This document shows, piece after piece, positions 9,523 to 17,677 of a stretch of DNA of 64,000 bases. Below the pieces are notes generated by a model. The model was not told where the DNA came from. It searched no databases and was given only the letters and a program-made list of their open reading frames with translations. A program made the position numbers and the translations under genes. How positions within the stretch are numbered: position 1 is the stretch's first letter; each line of letters begins with the position of its first letter. This stretch comes from Paracoccus stylophorae (lineage in GTDB: Bacteria; Pseudomonadota; Alphaproteobacteria; Rhodobacterales; Rhodobacteraceae). The stretch spans positions 88,501-152,500 of the forward strand of contig NZ_CP067134.1 of assembly GCF_028553765.1 (NCBI RefSeq), read 5' to 3'.

Positions 9523-10107
9523 ATGGCCAACACAGACGCGGTCCGAATACATCCCGCCGTCGATGACGGCGTCGCGCGGGGCGATCCGGGCTTCTCCGGC
9601 GGCGTGCTGACCTGTCACTGCGCCAGCGATCCGGTCAAGCTGCGGATCGGCGCGCAGACCGCCCACAACCATGTCTGCGGCTGCACCAAATGCTGGAAAC
9701 CGGAGGGCGCGATCTTCAGCCAGGTGGCGGTGGTGTCGCGCGACGCGGTCGAGATCGTCCAGAACGGCGACAAGCTTGAGGTGGTCGATGCCGACGCGCC
9801 CATCCGGCGCTTTCGGTGCCGCGATTGCGGCGTGCACATGTATGGCCGGATCGAGAACAAGGATCACCCGTTCTACGGCCTCGATTTCGTCCACACCGAA
9901 CTGTCCGCCGAGACCGGCTGGCCCGCGCCCGAATTCGCGGCCTTCGTCAGTTCGGTGATCGAATCGGGCGTCGATCCGGCGCGGATGGACGGGATCAGGT
10001 CGCGGCTGCGCGAATTGGGGCTTGAACCCTATGACGCGCTGTCGCCACCGCTGATGGACGCGATCGCCACCCATATCGCCAAACGCTCTGGCGCGCTGCC
10101 TGCTTGA
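9523..10107 (+). CDS. gfa: S-(hydroxymethyl)glutathione synthase (glutathione-dependent formaldehyde-activating enzyme)
   Basis: 194 residues. It promotes condensation of formaldehyde with glutathione, the substrate of the next enzyme. Zinc-binding cysteines of the GFA/CENP-V fold are visible: CHC near residue 28, CGCTKCW, and CRDCG. Gfa was first described in Paracoccus denitrificans beside the dehydrogenase gene, and the same order is seen here (99 bp to frmA). GAAGGGAAGGG precedes the ATG. It opens the run of methylotrophy genes. Confidence 0.94.
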   Translation: MANTDAVRIHPAVDDGVARGDPGFSGGVLTCHCASDPVKLRIGAQTAHNHVCGCTKCWKPEGAIFSQVAVVSRDAVEIVQNGDKLEVVDADAPIRRFRCRDCGVHMYGRIENKDHPFYGLDFVHTELSAETGWPAPEFAAFVSSVIESGVDPARMDGIRSRLRELGLEPYDALSPPLMDAIATHIAKRSGALPA

Positions 10108-10206
10108 CGCGGGCGGTGCCGGAACTCACACATCTGACAGGGGGTCGTCCGAACCGGCCCCCTTGGCCATGACCCGCAAGCCGACCGAACCGAGAGGAGA
10201 GCGAAG

Positions 10207-11334
10207 ATGAAAACCCGTGCCGCCATAGCCTTCGAGGCAGGCAAACCGCTGGAAGTGATGGAGGTCAATCTTGCCGGCCCGAAAGAGGGTGAGGTTCTGG
10301 TCGAGATCAAGGCGACCGGCATCTGCCACACCGACGAATTCACCCGCTCGGGCGAGGACCCCGAAGGGCTGTTCCCCGCGATCCTGGGCCATGAGGGTGC
10401 CGGCGTCGTGGTCGAGGTCGGGGCGGGCGTGACATCGGTCAGGCCCGGCGATCACGTCATCCCGCTCTATACCCCCGAATGTCGGGAATGCGCCTCGTGC
10501 CTGTCGGGCAAGACCAATCTGTGCACGCGCATCCGCGCAACGCAGGGGCAGGGGCTGATGCCCGACGGCACCAGCCGCTTCAGCCTGGATGACGGCACGC
10601 CGATCCATCACTACATGGGCTGTTCGACCTTCTCGAACTTTACCGTGCTGCCCGAAATCGCGGTCGCCAAGGTGCGGCAGGACGCGCCGTTCGACAAGAT
10701 CTGCTATATCGGCTGCGGCGTGACCACCGGCATCGGCGCGGTCATCAACACCGCCAAGGTGGAAATCGGCGCCAAGGCGGTGGTGTTCGGGCTGGGCGGG
10801 ATCGGTCTGAACGTCATTCAGGGGCTGCGCCTGGCCGGGGCCGACATGATCATCGGCGTGGATTTGAACGACGACAAGAAAGAGATGGCCGAGCGTTTCG
10901 GCATGACCCATTTCATCAACCCGAAGAATGTCGAGAACGTGGTGCAGGAAATCGTCGAGATGACGAAAACCCCGTTCGACCAGATCGGCGGCGCCGATTA
11001 CAGCTTCGATGCCACCGGCAACGTCAAGGTGATGCGCGACGCGCTGGAATGCACCCATCGCGGCTGGGGCGTGTCGGTCATCATCGGCGTCGCGCCTGCG
11101 GGGGCCGAAATCAGCACGCGCCCCTTCCAGCTTGTCACCGGCCGGGTCTGGAAAGGCACCGCCTTTGGCGGCGCGCGCGGGCGCACCGACGTGCCGCGGA
11201 TCGTGGACTGGTACATGGACGGCAAGATCCAGATCGACCCGATGATCACCCACACCATGCCGCTGGCCGACATCAACAAGGGGTTCGAGCTGATGAACAA
11301 GGGCGAATCCATCCGCTCGGTCGTCCTTTACTGA
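10207..11334 (+). CDS. frmA: S-(hydroxymethyl)glutathione dehydrogenase / class III alcohol dehydrogenase (flhA in Paracoccus)
   Basis: 375 residues. It oxidises S-hydroxymethylglutathione to S-formylglutathione with NAD. Catalytic zinc ligands C40 (CHTDEF) and the histidine of GHEGAG are present, as are the four structural zinc cysteines in [15 protein letters not shown]. The nucleotide fold shows VFGLGGIGL. The Paracoccus name flhA must not be confused with the flagellar export gene. A good ribosome site (AGAGGAGAG) precedes the ATG. It works between Gfa and FghA in cytoplasmic formaldehyde oxidation. Confidence 0.96.
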   Translation: MKTRAAIAFEAGKPLEVMEVNLAGPKEGEVLVEIKATGICHTDEFTRSGEDPEGLFPAILGHEGAGVVVEVGAGVTSVRPGDHVIPLYTPECRECASCLSGKTNLCTRIRATQGQGLMPDGTSRFSLDDGTPIHHYMGCSTFSNFTVLPEIAVAKVRQDAPFDKICYIGCGVTTGIGAVINTAKVEIGAKAVVFGLGGIGLNVIQGLRLAGADMIIGVDLNDDKKEMAERFGMTHFINPKNVENVVQEIVEMTKTPFDQIGGADYSFDATGNVKVMRDALECTHRGWGVSVIIGVAPAGAEISTRPFQLVTGRVWKGTAFGGARGRTDVPRIVDWYMDGKIQIDPMITHTMPLADINKGFELMNKGESIRSVVLY

Positions 11335-11359
11335 TCCTTCCTCGCTGCTTAGGTAATCA

Positions 11360-11385
11360 GACGGCGGGGCCACGGTCCCGCCGTC
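11360..11385 (+). terminator. strong intercistronic hairpin after frmA
   Basis: GACGGCGGG (11360-11368) pairs with CCCGCCGTC (11377-11385) over an 8-nt loop. No U-run follows. It lies 25 nt after the frmA stop and 27 nt before the next start, so it could be a partial terminator or protect the frmA message from 3' decay. Confidence 0.5.
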
Positions 11386-11412
11386 GCCATGAGAACAACA
11401 AGGAGCAGGCCG

Positions 11413-12051
11413 ATGCGGCATCAGTGGCTGGACGACGACGACGATGACGATGATGACGACGACCACCCGCGCAAGGGCGACAAGGATGGCGGGCTTGGCC
11501 TGCCCGAGGGCGACAAGATCGGCAAGCTCTACTTCAAGTCGCGCACGGTGATCGTCGCCGGCGCGATCACCGACAAGCTGGCGCAGCGCACCGTCGCCCA
11601 TCTTCTGGCCCTGGCCGAGGACAGCGACGAGCCGATCAACATGCTGATCTCCTCGCCCGGCGGGCATGTGGAATCGGGCGACATGATCCATGATGTGATC
11701 AAGTTCATCCGCCCGACCGTGCGCACCATCGGGTCGGGCTGGGTCGCCAGCGCGGGGGCGCTGATCTTTGTGGGCGCGGACCGGGAAAACCGCTATTGCC
11801 TGCCCAACACGCGCTTTCTGATCCACCAGCCGTCGGGCGGGATCGGCGGCACCTCGTCGGACATGATGATCCAGGCCGAACAGGTGCGGCTGATGCGCGA
11901 CCGGCTGAACCAGATCTTCGCCGAAGCGACCGGCCAAAGCGTCGAGCGGATCGAAAAGGACACCCACCGCGATTTCTGGCTGAACACGCAAGAGGCGCTG
12001 GATTACGGCCTTCTGGGCCGCGTCATCCGCAGCGTGGATGAGCTGACATGA
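11413..12051 (+). CDS. ClpP-fold serine protease with N-terminal poly-aspartate tract
   Basis: 212 residues from the ATG at 11413, chosen because AAGGAG lies 7 nt upstream. The fold is that of the ClpP peptidase: catalytic triad S113 (WVASAGA), H138 (RFLIHQP) and D187 (THRDFW), plus the SSPGGH oxyanion loop at 80-85. Residues 7-17 are eleven consecutive aspartates, followed by a lysine-rich linker, which ordinary ClpP lacks. No signal peptide, so cytoplasmic. It lies between frmA and fghA and overlaps the next gene as ATGA. It is a ClpP paralogue, not the housekeeping enzyme; substrate and ATPase partner are unknown. Confidence 0.85.
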   Translation: MRHQWLDDDDDDDDDDDHPRKGDKDGGLGLPEGDKIGKLYFKSRTVIVAGAITDKLAQRTVAHLLALAEDSDEPINMLISSPGGHVESGDMIHDVIKFIRPTVRTIGSGWVASAGALIFVGADRENRYCLPNTRFLIHQPSGGIGGTSSDMMIQAEQVRLMRDRLNQIFAEATGQSVERIEKDTHRDFWLNTQEALDYGLLGRVIRSVDELT

Positions 12052-12572
12052 CAACCGGCGGGGAGGAGGTGACGATCCGCCCCGCCACAGCGGCCGACCG
12101 CGACGCGATCTGGGCGATCCTGCGCCCGGTCTATCGGGACGGCGCGACCTATTGCATGCCGCGCGACGTGTCCCGGCACGAGGCGTTGCAGGACTGGTTC
12201 GCCGCCCCCTTCCGGGTCTTCGTGGCCGAAACCGGCACCAGGATCGCCGGCACCAGCCATATCGGCGCCAACCGCCCCGCAGGCGGCGCGCATGTGGCCA
12301 ACGCCTCGTTCGCGACCGATCCGGCCCTGCGGGGTCGCGGCGTGGCGCGCGCGCTGGTCGAACACGCGAAAGCCTGGGCGCGCGGCAACGGTTTTCGCGC
12401 GATGCAGTTCAACTTCGTCGTCGCCACCAACGAAGATGCCGTCCATTTGTGGCAGAAAGCCGGTTTCGCGATTGTCGGACGGCTGCCGGGGGCGTTTCTT
12501 CACCCCCAGAAGGGACCGGTGGATGCACTGGTCATGTTTCACGATCTGACAGGAGAGTCGCATGAGCCTTGA
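12048..12572 (+). CDS. GNAT family N-acetyltransferase
   Basis: 174 residues. The acetyl-CoA pyrophosphate loop is seen as LRGRGVARALVEHAKAWA, and a C-terminal AVHLWQKAGFAIVGRLPGAF block is typical of GNAT motif B. The substrate cannot be told from sequence. Start and stop overlap both neighbours (4 nt with the protease, 11 nt with fghA), so it is translationally coupled inside the formaldehyde operon, and a role in that context is possible but unproven. Confidence 0.88.
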   Translation: MTTGGEEVTIRPATAADRDAIWAILRPVYRDGATYCMPRDVSRHEALQDWFAAPFRVFVAETGTRIAGTSHIGANRPAGGAHVANASFATDPALRGRGVARALVEHAKAWARGNGFRAMQFNFVVATNEDAVHLWQKAGFAIVGRLPGAFLHPQKGPVDALVMFHDLTGESHEP

Positions 12573-13395
12573 AACCGTTTCCGAAAACCGCTGCTTTGGC
12601 GGCACGCAGGGCGTCTATACGCACCAATCGGGCGCGACCGGCACGCCCATGACCTTCGGCCTGTTCCTGCCCGAGGCGGCGCAGCACGGCCGGGTGCCGG
12701 TGCTGTGGTATCTGTCGGGCCTGACCTGCACGCATGAAAACGCCATGACCAAGGCCGCAGCCCAAGGCTGGTGCGCCGAGGCCGGCATCGCCATCGTCTT
12801 TCCCGACACCTCTCCGCGCGGCGACGATGTGGCCGACGACGACGCCTACGATCTGGGCAAGGGGGCGGGGTTCTATGTCAACGCGACCCGCGATCCGTGG
12901 AAGCCGCATTTCCGGATGTGGGATTATGTGGTCGATGAACTGCCCGACCTGATCGGCGACAATTTCGCCATCGACCGCGACGCCATGGGCATCACCGGCC
13001 ATTCCATGGGCGGGCACGGCGCGCTGACCATCGCGATGACCCATCCCGACCGCTATGCCTCGGTATCGGCCTTTGCGCCCATCGCCAACCCGTCGCAATC
13101 CGATTGGGGCCGCAAGCAGCTTTCGGCCTATCTGGGCGAGGATGAGGATACCTGGCGCGCGCACGATTCCTCGATCCTGATGACCGAACGCGGCTATCCG
13201 GGCGAGGTGCTGATCGACCAGGGCAGCGACGACCAGTTTCTGGACCTGCTGAAGCCCGAGACGCTGGCCCAGGCGATGATGGCGCGGCGTCAGCCCGGCC
13301 AGCTCCGCATGCAGCCCGGCTACGATCACAGCTATTTCTTCGTGCAAAGCTTCATGGCCGATCATGTGATGTGGCACGCCGAACGGTTGCTGTAG
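12562..13395 (+). CDS. fghA: S-formylglutathione hydrolase
   Basis: 277 residues, esterase D family. It hydrolyses S-formylglutathione to formate and glutathione, completing cytoplasmic formaldehyde oxidation. The nucleophile S148 lies in GHSMGGHG, and the oxyanion block GLTCTHEN is at about residues 53-60; the late SYFFVQSFMADH contains the catalytic His region. It overlaps the GNAT gene and is followed by 168 bp before xoxF, the same fghA-xoxF order as in Paracoccus denitrificans. Confidence 0.95.
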   Translation: MSLETVSENRCFGGTQGVYTHQSGATGTPMTFGLFLPEAAQHGRVPVLWYLSGLTCTHENAMTKAAAQGWCAEAGIAIVFPDTSPRGDDVADDDAYDLGKGAGFYVNATRDPWKPHFRMWDYVVDELPDLIGDNFAIDRDAMGITGHSMGGHGALTIAMTHPDRYASVSAFAPIANPSQSDWGRKQLSAYLGEDEDTWRAHDSSILMTERGYPGEVLIDQGSDDQFLDLLKPETLAQAMMARRQPGQLRMQPGYDHSYFFVQSFMADHVMWHAERLL

Positions 13396-13512
13396 CACGC
13401 TTGCCGATCTTTCCCGGCCGCGTTGCCGTTTGCGCCATCAGACTTAGGGGCCAAATGGCAGCGCGGCGCATTGACGGACGCAGGGGCGCGACCAACACTG
13501 CGATCATGGAAC

Positions 13513-13538
13513 GCTGCGGGGGGAGGAAATTCCGCAGC
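13513..13538 (+). promoter_or_regulatory. inverted repeat in the xoxF leader
   Basis: GCTGCGG (13513-13519) and CCGCAGC (13532-13538) are perfect arms around a 12-nt purine-rich spacer, ending 26 nt before the xoxF ATG. It could be an operator or a 5' mRNA hairpin. No recognisable promoter was identified in the rest of the 13396-13563 gap. Confidence 0.45.
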
Positions 13539-13563
13539 CATGATCCGCAGTGGAGGAACACTC

Positions 13564-15417
13564 ATGAGATATCTGCTGAACAGCGCGGGCATCGCGCTGC
13601 TGCTGGCTGGCGCGGCCTATGCGAATGAAAGCGTGATGACCGAAACGGGAAAGCCCGGACAATGGGCGATCCAGACCGGCGATTATGCCAACACCCGCTA
13701 TTCCGAACTGGACCAGATCAACAAGGACAATGTCGGCGATCTGCGCGTCGCGTGGACCTTTTCCACCGGCGTCCTGCGCGGGCACGAGGGCAGCCCGCTG
13801 GTGATCGACGACATCATGTATGTCCATACGCCGTTTCCCAACAACGTCTTCGCGCTGGATCTGGCCAATGACGGCAAGATCCTGTGGAGCTATGAGCCGC
13901 AGCAGGACCCCAACGTGATCGCGGTCATGTGCTGCGACACGGTCAATCGCGGCGTCGCCTATGCCGACGGGATGATCCTGCTGCATCAGGCCGACACGAC
14001 GCTGGTGGCGCTGGACGCCAAGACCGGCGAAGAGAAATGGAAGGTGGTGACCGGCGATCCGTCCATCGGCGAAACCAACACCGCCACCGTCCTGCCGGTC
14101 AAGGACAAGGTGATCGTCGGCGTCTCGGGCGGCGAATACGGCGTTCGCGGCCGGGTCACGGCCTATAACCTGGCCGACGGCACCGAACTGTGGAAAGCCT
14201 ATTCCACCGGCCCCGACGAGGAAATGCTGGTCGATCCCGAAAACACGATGGAGCTGGGCAAGCCCATCGGCGCCGACAGCAGCCTGAACAGCTGGGAAGG
14301 CGATCAGTGGAAGATCGGCGGCGGCCCGACCTGGGGCTGGTTCTCCTATGACCCCGATCTGAACCTGTTCTATTACGGCACCGGCAACCCCTCGACCTGG
14401 AACCCCAGCCAGCGGCCCGGCGACAACAAGTGGTCGATGACCATCATGGCCCGCGATGTCGATACCGGCATGGCCAAATGGTTCTATCAGATGACGCCGC
14501 ACGACGAATGGGACTATGACGGCGTCAACGAGATGATCCTGACCGATCAGGAGGTTGACGGCGAACAGCGCAAGCTGCTGACCCATTTCGACCGCAACGG
14601 TTTCGGCTATACGCTGGACCGCGAAACCGGCGAGCTGATGGTGGCGAAGAAATTCGACCCGGCGGTGAACTGGGCGACCGAGGTCGTGATGGACCCCGAA
14701 TCCGATCAATACGGGCGTCCGCAGGTCGTGGCCGAGTTTTCGACCGAACAGAACGGCGAGGATGTGAACTCGACCGGCATCTGCCCGGCGGCCCTGGGAT
14801 CGAAGGACCAGCAGCCCGCGGCCTATTCGCCCGATACCGGCCTGTTCTATGTGCCCACCAACCATGTCTGCATGGATTACGAACCGTTCCGCGTGGCCTA
14901 TACGGCGGGCCAGCCCTATGTCGGCGCGACGCTGTCGATGTATCCCGCGCCCGACAGCCATGGCGGCATGGGCAACTTCATCGCCTGGGACAATGTCGCA
15001 GGCGAGATCAAGTGGTCGCTGCCCGAACAGTTCTCGGTCTGGTCCGGGGCGCTGGCCACCAAGGGCGGCATCGTCTTTTACGGCACGCTGGAGGGTTATC
15101 TGAAGGCCGTGGACGCCGAGACGGGGGACGAGCTTTACAAGTTCAAGACACCGTCGGGCATCATCGGCAACGTGATGACCTACGAACGCGAGGGCAAGCA
15201 GTATGTGGGCATCCTGTCGGGTGTCGGCGGCTGGGCCGGCATCGGTCTGGCGGCGGGTCTGACCAATCCCAATGACGGGCTGGGCGCGGTGGGCGGTTAT
15301 GCCGCGCTGTCGGACTATACCCAGCTTGGCGGCCAGCTGACCGTGTTCGAACTGCCGGGCGAGATGGCAGCCGCCCCCGCCGAAGAGACGACCGAGGGCG
15401 ACGGCACCAGCGGCTAA
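13564..15417 (+). CDS. xoxF: PQQ-dependent, lanthanide-type methanol dehydrogenase XoxF
   Basis: 617 residues from ATG 13564, preceded by TGGAGG; a signal peptide of about 20 residues ends AAYA. It oxidises methanol to formaldehyde (or further) in the periplasm. The vicinal cysteine pair C123-C124 of quinoprotein dehydrogenases is present. The catalytic region reads HDEWDYDG: D317 is the base, and D319, two residues on, is the extra acidic ligand that marks XoxF enzymes as lanthanide-dependent (calcium MxaF enzymes have Ala there). No mxaF or mxaI is in the window. An open frame extends 47 codons upstream but lacks a ribosome site and would precede the signal peptide. Confidence 0.97.
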   Translation: MRYLLNSAGIALLLAGAAYANESVMTETGKPGQWAIQTGDYANTRYSELDQINKDNVGDLRVAWTFSTGVLRGHEGSPLVIDDIMYVHTPFPNNVFALDLANDGKILWSYEPQQDPNVIAVMCCDTVNRGVAYADGMILLHQADTTLVALDAKTGEEKWKVVTGDPSIGETNTATVLPVKDKVIVGVSGGEYGVRGRVTAYNLADGTELWKAYSTGPDEEMLVDPENTMELGKPIGADSSLNSWEGDQWKIGGGPTWGWFSYDPDLNLFYYGTGNPSTWNPSQRPGDNKWSMTIMARDVDTGMAKWFYQMTPHDEWDYDGVNEMILTDQEVDGEQRKLLTHFDRNGFGYTLDRETGELMVAKKFDPAVNWATEVVMDPESDQYGRPQVVAEFSTEQNGEDVNSTGICPAALGSKDQQPAAYSPDTGLFYVPTNHVCMDYEPFRVAYTAGQPYVGATLSMYPAPDSHGGMGNFIAWDNVAGEIKWSLPEQFSVWSGALATKGGIVFYGTLEGYLKAVDAETGDELYKFKTPSGIIGNVMTYEREGKQYVGILSGVGGWAGIGLAAGLTNPNDGLGAVGGYAALSDYTQLGGQLTVFELPGEMAAAPAEETTEGDGTSG

Positions 15418-15453
15418 GACTTTCGTTCCGCACGAGGGAAGTTGATCTGTGAA

Positions 15454-15486
15454 AGACCCGTCCCGGCGCTAGACTGGGGCGGGTCT
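15454..15486 (+). terminator. long hairpin between xoxF and xoxG
   Basis: Arms at 15454-15464 and 15476-15486 form an 11-bp stem with a single G-U pair and an 11-nt loop, starting 37 nt after the xoxF stop. No U-run follows. It probably attenuates read-through or protects the xoxF 3' end, which would allow much higher XoxF than XoxG levels. Confidence 0.55.
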
Positions 15487-15528
15487 GCTGCAACAGGGCA
15501 GATACCCGACATCATCAGGGAGGATTCC

Positions 15529-16212
15529 ATGAAAGCCATCACCAGCCTGACCGCGCTGGTCCTTGGCGCGTCGCTGGCCGGCGCGGCGCTGGCCCAGACC
15601 GGCACCGGCGGCGACACACCGCCGGCGCAGGCGGGCGCAGGCGCGGCCGCCGCCGTGTCGGGCAACGCCCCGGCGCAGGGCCAGACGCCGCAGGACGCCC
15701 CCGATGCGACGGACGCTGCCGGCACCGATGACGCGACCGCCGACACCGCGCAGAAACCCCTGCCCGAAGGCGTGGACATCACCCCCGACCACACCGAAAA
15801 CGGCCGCTGGTACAACGCCGAAGGTATCCCGACCTTCAAGATCGAGGATGACGGCACGGTCGATTTCGCCACCTTCAACGGCTATCGCCGATATTCGGCG
15901 GAATGTCATGTCTGCCACGGGCCCGACGGCGAAGGCTCGACCTATGCCCCGGCGCTGAAGGATTCGGTGCTGCGGATGGATTATTACGACTTTCAGCAGA
16001 TCGTCGCCTCGGGCCAGCAACAGGTGAACGCGGCGCAGAACCAGGTGATGCCGGCCTTCGGCACCAACCGCAATGTGTGGTGCTATATCGACGACATATA
16101 TGCCTATCTTCTGGCGCGCGGCACCGACCAGCTTCCGCGCGGCCGTCCGGCCAGGAAGGGTCCGAAGACCGATGAATTCGCGGCGCAGGAAGATTCCTGC
16201 ATGTCGATGTGA
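15529..16212 (+). CDS. xoxG: c-type cytochrome XoxG (cytochrome c553i, CycB), electron acceptor of XoxF
   Basis: 227 residues from the ATG at 15529 after AGGGAGG. A signal peptide (cut after about residue 22, AALA) is followed by an Ala/Pro/Asp-rich linker to about residue 78. The heme site is CHVCH at 126-130, with M174 (QVMPAFG) the likely sixth ligand. Two further cysteines, C185 and C224, fit the four-cysteine methanol-metabolism cytochrome family. It accepts electrons from XoxF in the periplasm. xoxJ starts 1 nt after its stop. Confidence 0.93.
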   Translation: MKAITSLTALVLGASLAGAALAQTGTGGDTPPAQAGAGAAAAVSGNAPAQGQTPQDAPDATDAAGTDDATADTAQKPLPEGVDITPDHTENGRWYNAEGIPTFKIEDDGTVDFATFNGYRRYSAECHVCHGPDGEGSTYAPALKDSVLRMDYYDFQQIVASGQQQVNAAQNQVMPAFGTNRNVWCYIDDIYAYLLARGTDQLPRGRPARKGPKTDEFAAQEDSCMSM

Positions 16213-16213
16213 C

Positions 16214-17026
16214 ATGCGCCTGACGATTGCCCTGACCCTGATCGCCCTCTGCGCCGCCGGTTCCGGCGCGGCGCAGGTGGCCGATCTGCGCTCGACCACG
16301 CAGTTCCGGGTCTGCGCCGATCCCGCCAACGCGCCGATGTCCACCAAGGACGAAACCGGCTTCGAGAACCGGCTGGCCGACCAGTTCGGGGAATGGCTGG
16401 GGCTGCCGGTCAGCTATACGTGGTTTCCGTCCGGGATGGGGTTCATCACGCGCACGCTGCGGGCCGGGAATTGCGACGTGGTCATGGGCTATGCCCAGGG
16501 CGACGAACTGGTCCAGAACACCAACCACTACTACACCTCGGTCTTCGGCATCGTCACGCGGACGGGCGGGCCGCTGGCCGGCGTCGATCGCCTGACCGAC
16601 CCGGCGCTGCGCGACCGGCCCATCGGCGTGATCGCCGGCAGCCCCCCGGCCAGCATCATGGCGCTCGCCGGGCTGGCCAAGGATCTGCAGGGCGCGGCGC
16701 TGGTCGTGGACCGCCGCGTGCTGGACCCGGTCGGCGGGCTGATCCAGGGCGTGCGCGACGGCACGCTTGATGCGGCGGTGCTGTGGGGTCCGCTGGCCGG
16801 GCCGCGCATCAAGGACGATCCCGACCTGCAATTCACCCCGCTGCTGAAGGAAACCGGCTTTCCGCGCATGTTCTATCGCATCACCATGGGCGTGCGTCTG
16901 GGCGAACAGGAATGGAAACGCCAGCTGAACAGCCTGATCCGCCGCCATCAGGACCAGATCGACCAGACGCTGCGCGAGGCCGGCGTGCCGCTGGTGGACG
17001 ATTACGGCAAGGAGTTGCTGGAATGA
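16214..17026 (+). CDS. xoxJ: XoxJ, periplasmic binding-protein-like factor of the XoxF system
   Basis: 270 residues with an N-terminal signal peptide (MRLTIALTLIALCAAGSGAAQ). It has the bilobed solute-binding fold of the MoxJ/XoxJ family (FRVCADPANAPMS near the start, then GDELVQNT and a late MGVRLGEQEWKRQLN). The family is required for or associated with assembly or activation of the PQQ methanol dehydrogenase. It begins 1 nt after xoxG and its stop overlaps the next gene as ATGA. Confidence 0.9.
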   Translation: MRLTIALTLIALCAAGSGAAQVADLRSTTQFRVCADPANAPMSTKDETGFENRLADQFGEWLGLPVSYTWFPSGMGFITRTLRAGNCDVVMGYAQGDELVQNTNHYYTSVFGIVTRTGGPLAGVDRLTDPALRDRPIGVIAGSPPASIMALAGLAKDLQGAALVVDRRVLDPVGGLIQGVRDGTLDAAVLWGPLAGPRIKDDPDLQFTPLLKETGFPRMFYRITMGVRLGEQEWKRQLNSLIRRHQDQIDQTLREAGVPLVDDYGKELLE

Positions 17027-17556
17027 TCCTGCGCGCGGCCGCCTTGCTGCTGGCGTTTGCCCTGCCCGCCACGGCACAGGTGCCCGAGCCTGCGGGCTTT
17101 CGCGGCCCGCCCTATTCCGCGCCGGTTCCCGCAACACTGGCCGGCGCCACCGTCATCGACGGCAAGCAGGCGGTGGCGATGCACGCGCGCGGCGTTATGT
17201 TCATCGACGTCTATCCCCGCACCCGCAAGCCGCAGGGCCTGCCCCAGGGAACGATCTGGCGCGAATCGCGCCACCAGACGATCCCCGGCGCGCTGTGGCT
17301 GTGGGACACGGGATACGAGCGGCTGGCGGACGCCGAACAGGCCCGGCTGGCCGCCGGGCTGCAACAGGCCAGTTCCGGCGACCGGGCCGCGCCCTTGGTG
17401 ATCTTCTGCCGCGCCGATTGCTGGCAAAGCTGGAATGCCGGCAAGCGCGCGGTCGCGATGGGCTATACCGGCGTGCACTGGTTTCCCGGCGGGACCGAGG
17501 CGTGGCAGGCCGCCTCGGGCGACGATCTGGTCGACGCCGACCCCGTGCAGCCCTGA
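17023..17556 (+). CDS. PQQ-dependent catabolism-associated CxxxCW-motif protein
   Basis: 177 residues, signal peptide to about residue 18 (FALPATA). The diagnostic motif is C129-RAD-C133-W134, followed by QSWNAGKRAVAMGYTGVHWFPGG, giving a rhodanese-like appearance. Families of this type occur only beside PQQ-alcohol dehydrogenase genes and are suspected of binding or relaying a redox cofactor; the actual function is unknown. It overlaps xoxJ by 4 nt and is the last gene before a 121-bp gap. Confidence 0.85.
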   Translation: MILRAAALLLAFALPATAQVPEPAGFRGPPYSAPVPATLAGATVIDGKQAVAMHARGVMFIDVYPRTRKPQGLPQGTIWRESRHQTIPGALWLWDTGYERLADAEQARLAAGLQQASSGDRAAPLVIFCRADCWQSWNAGKRAVAMGYTGVHWFPGGTEAWQAASGDDLVDADPVQP

Positions 17557-17597
17557 TCCGGCGCGGCGCGGCCCTCAGACCAAAGGCTGATCCAAAC

Positions 17598-17618
17598 ATT
17601 CCCGATCCGGACGGGAAT
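17598..17618. promoter_or_regulatory. perfect inverted repeat before the ABC-system genes
   Basis: ATTCCCG (17598-17604) and CGGGAAT (17612-17618) flank ATCCGGA, then TTT. It lies in the 121-bp gap between the CxxxCW gene and the binding-protein gene, so it may be an operator for a second transcription unit or a weak terminator of the xox unit. Confidence 0.45.
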
Positions 17619-17677
17619 TTTAATCGGCTTGCCCGACGCCCTTCCCCGACCCAACATGACCCACGGGGAGCAAGAAA

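Noticed and set aside
10207..11334. Flagellar export gene flhA
   Set aside because: The Paracoccus name flhA for this locus refers to formaldehyde dehydrogenase; sequence is a zinc alcohol dehydrogenase, and no flagellar genes are present.
10126..12054. 642-codon antisense frame over frmA and the ClpP-like gene
   Set aside because: A shadow of real genes, with runs of Val/Ile/His that simply mirror the poly-Asp codons on the plus strand.
12534..12552. TGTTTCACGATCTGACA as a third parS
   Set aside because: Only the left half (TGTTTCAC) matches; the right half is not complementary, and it lies far from the other sites inside the GNAT gene.
13423..13563. N-terminal 47-codon extension of xoxF
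   Set aside because: It would place a signal peptide internally and has no ribosome site; the ATG at 13564 has TGGAGG and begins a proper leader.
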